Source of the DNA: Eriocheir sinensis
Taxonomy: Eukaryota; Arthropoda; Malacostraca; Decapoda; Varunidae
Direction of reading: 5' to 3'
Assembly (NCBI RefSeq): GCF_024679095.1
Contig: NC_066520.1
Coordinates: 9,687,908-9,751,907 of the forward strand
DNA length: 64,000 nucleotides
Positions 59,820-64,000 of this stretch are shown one piece after another. Under the pieces are notes generated by a model, which made no database searches, was not told where the DNA came from, and saw only the letters and a program-made list of their open reading frames with translations. The position numbers and the translations under genes are program-made. Within the stretch, counting starts at the first letter, position 1. Every line of letters begins with the position of its first letter.

Positions 59820-59886
59820 TTTTATAGATTATTGTTAAAATATCATTAATGAAGAAAATCATAGAATATTGCAGTCTAATGTAAAG

Positions 59887-60473
59887 GTGCCCATACACTA
59901 TCAATCATGATTGAGTTATTTCCATCGTGTGTGGGCATGATTGAAGTATTGGCAAATGATTGAGCAAAATCTGACAGTGTTGGATTTTTCAACTCCATCT
60001 TGATTGATAGTGTATGGTGAAGATTGAACAATAATCTTCAGCTGCCTGTCACCATCAGCAGCCATAGTGAGTGCACAGGAGAGCCAGGAAGTGTTGATGC
60101 GAGTTTATTGAACTATATAGAAGTATGCCTGCACTTTGGAAGGTGAAAAGTGATGAATATAAGAAAAATGACACATGGAAGGGAACAGTTATGGAATATT
60201 AATAAAAAAAAATAAAGGAAATAGCTATTTCTAATTATATCAATACGTTTTTGTGAGTGAAGATGTTTCTTTTCCTACACCATAGCCTTTCCTACACCAT
60301 AACCTTTCTGTTGTTCCTAGCCCTTGAACACAAGGATGATGACAATGCAAGCATCCATCTTATTCATGTTTTCTTGATGAGTCTCTGACGACAACTTAGA
60401 ACTGCATAATCTCAGTATTAATGTGTGCCCTAAAGCAATGATTGTGCAGTCATGATTGATAGTGTATGGCCAG
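59887..60473. mobile_element. MITE-like element with ~28-bp TIRs downstream of PEX12
   Basis: GGTGCCCATACACTATCAAT at the left and ATTGATAGTGTATGGCCAG at the right, plus an internal inverted copy near 60,000. Starts 68 nt after the PEX12 stop, so it probably forms much of the 3' UTR. Confidence 0.6.
60201..60206 (+). terminator. PEX12: Candidate poly(A) signal of PEX12
   Basis: AATAAA about 380 nt past the stop, inside a MITE-like element (59887-60473); a second copy lies at 60211. No nearer AATAAA was seen. Confidence 0.3.
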
Positions 60474-60974
60474 TTTAACAAGCACTCATCATATGAAGAT
60501 GTAAAATATTAGCTTTAAATTGTATGTGAATTAGCATTTGGATCTATCTACTTTCATGACCATTTTCCTCTTTGTTCTGAGTATGATCATTCCTGTCCTG
60601 GTTTCTAATATATACAGAGGTGGAACTTCTTGACAAGTTACAGTTCAATATGTTGGATGTGGCATGTAGGGGAGATATTATGGTTTATGTGAGTCAGCTG
60701 TTCATTACATATAGAAAAAAAAAATATTTATGTATTCTCTAGTGAATACTCTATTTTCAAAGAATTAAGGTGGTATCTGTTGTTCATCTGCCAGCCATAG
60801 TTAATATTATAGAGAAGGCACACAACATACAGATAGAAGAATCAATCTATAGTCGTGGTGCCCTGAGGTGTGCATTATTGTGCTATGGTAGCCTGGCGTC
60901 TCAGCATGTGTGCATGTGCATTGGAAATGGCTGTCAGTATTTATAATATGCAGGCAGTAATGACACATATTATC

Positions 60975-61335
60975 AATACATCATCATCATCATTTCATCG
61001 ACACCTGCTCCTAGGAGCTCCCACCAGGGGATGGCCACGGCAGAAGAGCTTCCAACTCTCTCTATCCAGACACTCCCTCGTTGCCTGCTCGAAGTTTCTC
61101 AAAGATCTTTCCCCCTCTCCCTAAAGTACTCTTGCACCCTATCCCTCCATTTCACTGGAGGTCGTCCTCCAGCATTCCCTCCCTCTATCTCACTCACATA
61201 CACCCTTCTGGTCATCTTACTCTCCTCCATTCGTTCCATGTGGCCAAACCACTTTAAAGTCTGTCGCTTCACTTCTTCCCTTCACCCCTGTGACATATTC
61301 CAAAATGCTCGTACACTCTTCCATTACATTATTAC
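60975..61335 (-). mobile_element. LINE ORF2 C-terminal relic
   Basis: Minus strand reads GGRPPVKW-like (WRTTSSEMEG), RSLRNFEQATRECLDREGWK, LFCRGHPLVGAPRS, with stops. This resembles the C-terminal end of LINE ORF2s that close with a CRGHPLVGAPR-type segment. Clade not assigned. Confidence 0.5.
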
Positions 61336-61927
61336 ATATACATATACATATTCATATTATCAATAATAGTTGATTATTGTTTCAGATTATTGATAATTAA
61401 TATTGCAGACAGCTGCTTTGTTAAACTTCTCTGTGGAGGCCAGCTTCCTCTCACCATGAAAAAAGCAAATGATACTTTTGCTAATAGTGCTGACTGCCAG
61501 TAGTAGTAGTGATGACACTGACCTTTAGCATACACTACAAATGGTGGTAGTGACAGTGGTACGGTAATGGTAGTTACAGTGGCCATGATGCTGTAAGAGA
61601 TGGCCGTGCCTGTAGGTGGCGTAGCTACACGAGGTCATGACACTGGTGGTGTGAGTGCAGGCATTCATCATCTGGATACGAGTAATGACTGCTGCAAATA
61701 TCCTCTTTTCAGTCCAGTTCCTTTTATGATTGATGGTGAGATTTGGTGACTGCAGTTAATATGTATTAAAACTAGACCCACAAATTGCATATCTGACTTT
61801 CACTCCTTTACCAAGATTATGTTGTCTATACTCTATAGTAAGGACAGAATAATTTTGATACAAGTTTAAAGCTCTGCTTGTTGTATGAGAACTCTTTGGT
61901 GTTTCAATGAAAAGCCCCTTCCACACA

Positions 61928-61974
61928 AACTTGCTATATACGATGCCAAATTTTGGCATCGTATATAGCAAGTT
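61928..61974. repeat. 47-nt near-perfect palindrome
   Basis: Two 23-nt arms (AACTTGCTATATACGATGCC plus AAA, and its exact complement) around a single central T. Confidence 0.9.
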
Positions 61975-62742
61975 TTAATGGTGATAGTTGTTGCTGTACG
62001 GTAGTAGTTGTGGGCTAATAGGTGGTGGTGATGGTGAGATTATTGTTGTTTTTATTATTATTATTATCTTATGATCATCATTCCTAGGATCTCACGTTAG
62101 CATATCCATTTCAATAGACCTAGGACACACACCGGCGCTCGCCAAGAAATCGAGGCACCCCTCCCCCTCCCCGTTGTTGATGCAACACCTGCGCCGTTGC
62201 CGCCTGCATCGGTGCATCCCAGGATTCCCAGCTGGCGAGACAGGGTTGCCACTGTGGTGCCGATATAATTATCCGATTTGGTATTTCTTCATTAATACTG
62301 CAAATGGTACATCACTTCTCAGATTTTAATATGAATCTTGATTGAGATATTTATAAAGTTAAACATGTTTTTAAGGCAGTGTTCCTTGGGTCGCGATAAA
62401 TCCCATTCTAATAAAAAGGATGTGATGATTCAATATTAGATATGATCCTGTAATTCTTACATGTAGTATTTCAACATTCTGTGACTCTTCTGTCCTCCGG
62501 TCCGGGGATCTATCATCAACAAACGAACCCACAGCAACATTCACTGCCCCAAGTTGGGACCTTTTTTTACTGTCAAGTGTAATGGCAGCGCTGGGCGGCA
62601 GGGCAGCGTTGCCAGGGCCGGTGTTTGCCCTTCACTTCGCTATCTGTAGCACATGTGAGTCGTAACTTTTCAGGTAAATCACAGGTAGACCCTGCAAGGT
62701 GCAGTGAAGATTTTTTTATGATTTTTATTTTGAATTGAATTA

Positions 62743-63128
62743 CATAGAATTACATAGAAAATCAAACCACACAGACCCCATGGTTCAGACTAGGTGGTCT
62801 GTCCTTAAACCTAAGTGATTTTACATTAATCAGAAGGCTCCAAAACGTTGCATTTCTACTCTAGTTGATATTAAGTTGAAGGAAGTGACGGTCGAGCTTT
62901 TTTTTGAAGGAGTCAATCGTGTTACACTGGACCACTGATGGTGGGAGCTTATTTCATTCTCGCACTACAACGTTGGTGAAGAAAAATTTGGTGCAGTCTG
63001 AATTTACTTGTCTACATCTGAGTTTTATGCCATTGTTCCTCGTGCGCAAAGTGTCATCGATCACAAACAATGTTGATCTGTCTACATTCGTGAAACCATT
63101 AAGTATTTTAAAACATTCGATCAGTTTT
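62743..63128 (-). mobile_element. CR1-like LINE 3' fragment (copy D)
   Basis: The last ~385 bp of the family. Two ATTCTATGTA-type units at 62,743-62,760 form the tail; the 5' break is at ATCAGTTTT, followed by TTTAA repeats. No (GA)n here. Confidence 0.8.
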
Positions 63129-63410
63129 AATTTATTTAATTTAATTTAATTTAATTTAAAATTACACGAGAATATTGTGCAATTCTCAGGCAGTTAGTTG
63201 AGTTCCCACCAAACACCGACGCCGGCGATAAATCGTCGTGTCTCGCAGATCATTTTCCTGATTTTTGCAGTAGGTACGTTCGGCTGTTGTCCTGTGGAGT
63301 AGTGTCTTGGCGCCGTGCCCTCAATTGCAGCAACAGGTCGAAGAAGGTTTATTAAGTGTACAAATTTACTGCAGACCGGTACGTCGTCGGATGGAAAATC
63401 TTGTGGCTGA

Positions 63411-63450
<40 letters not shown>

Positions 63451-64000
63451 CATAACCAGCCTCAATTAACTTACTTTCTTTGGAAACCAGTGGGATAAAT
63501 AATGCAACAAGTTTTAAATTACTTCAGGTTCATCATCGATCCTGATATGTTAAAAATGTGTCCACTGCCACAAGGTTGTGGGTGTCATAATACTCAAAAT
63601 CGATACTTCACCTTTTTTTTTTACTAGTCTCAGAAGCATCAGGTCGGCAGGTTACTACCCTGTGGATATGGTTATGCAAGGAAGAAGGAATTGAATTGTA
63701 GGTATTCGTAGTCAATTTCTCGAAGCGTAATATATGCAGCCTTAATTACAGATGAAGCCATTCCTTCCAGCAGGATCACTCAAAACCAAGCATTCATACT
63801 TATTTATGACTTGTCTATATATTCAAAGTATGTGCATTAACGATGCTGCTATCTCTAGGTCATTAGCAGCCCGTCTTGACACCACCAAAAATATCATTGA
63901 TAGCCTACGTGGATTGCCGAGTCCTACAGTGCATGGCTATAAGAATGAGACATTATCCCAAACTACCTTCATGGGGGACATTAACTGACGGATAGACGAA
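63129..64000. other. Unassigned window end
   Basis: A short TTTAA tandem, (GT)n, and a 78-residue plus frame at 63,752-63,988 that is not recognised. It could be part of a gene beyond the window; no splice-supported model was found. Confidence 0.4.
63414..63447. repeat. (GT)n microsatellite
   Basis: Pure GT run in otherwise unassigned sequence. Confidence 0.95.

Larger units (their letters stand above)
60474..62742. other. Intergenic, mostly unassigned
   Basis: Holds the LINE relic (60,975-61,335) and the 47-nt palindrome. The GC-richer part at 62,130-62,260 and 62,580-62,640 could be promoter-like, but no gene is supported. Confidence 0.45.

Noticed and set aside
63752..63988. 78-residue plus frame near the window end
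   Set aside because: No recognisable domain or splice-supported neighbour; reported only as unassigned sequence.

Overview
The window looks like nuclear DNA of a crustacean, most likely a decapod. Reasons: spliced eukaryotic genes, extreme density of long dinucleotide microsatellites, many CR1-, I- and Jockey-type LINE copies, a tRNA-derived SINE, and an ionotropic receptor (IR) of the expanded arthropod chemosensory family. No species is claimed. No prokaryotic operon, CRISPR array, rRNA or free-standing tRNA gene was seen. Three host genes can be assembled exon by exon with matching splice phases. (1) 12,743-20,300, minus: a 541-residue, 10-exon adaptor with an acidic tyrosine-rich N-terminus, a proline-rich middle and a C-terminal SH2 domain, the architecture of the SLP-76/BLNK/CLNK family. 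(2) 24,299-44,824, minus: a 708-residue, 11-exon ionotropic receptor with signal peptide, divided ligand-binding domain and M1-M4. (3) 52,713-59,819, plus: PEX12, a 342-residue peroxisomal RING E3 component in 8 exons, with a GC-AG first intron. Layout: 1-10 kb has no recognisable host gene and holds microsatellites, a CR1-type LINE 3' end (2.1-2.8 kb), a TTAA-flanked MITE (4.9-5.2 kb), a foldback element around a GGA tract (5.4-6.9 kb) and an RT relic (7.3-7.6 kb). 10.3-12.4 kb is a dead Jockey-like LINE. 12.7-20.3 kb is the SH2 adaptor. 22.7-23.7 kb is a TA-flanked foldback element. 24.3-44.8 kb is the IR gene, whose second intron holds a four-level transposon nest (outer MITE, hAT-like element, full-length CR1-like LINE, SINE) and a GGTACC-rich palindrome. 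45.4-46.35 kb is a purine microsatellite. 47.25-49.5 kb is a rearranged CR1-like LINE and 49.9-52.3 kb an I-clade LINE with RNase H. 52.7-59.8 kb is PEX12. 59.8-64 kb holds a MITE, LINE fragments and a near-perfect 47-nt palindrome. The most unusual signals: one CR1-like LINE family has (GA)n/(TC)n on both sides in three of three copies with a readable 5' junction, suggesting microsatellite-targeted insertion; an immune-type SH2 adaptor carries a 42-bp coding minisatellite multiplying tyrosine motifs; repeats supply functional sites of the IR gene (a 5' splice site at the start of a (GT)n tract, and a stop codon and poly(A) signal in or at the edge of a dispersed repeat). The three genes have unrelated jobs (signalling adaptor, chemoreceptor, peroxisome biogenesis) and no functional cluster is inferred. 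All exon calls come from reading sequence and phase; none is backed by transcripts or a database search.
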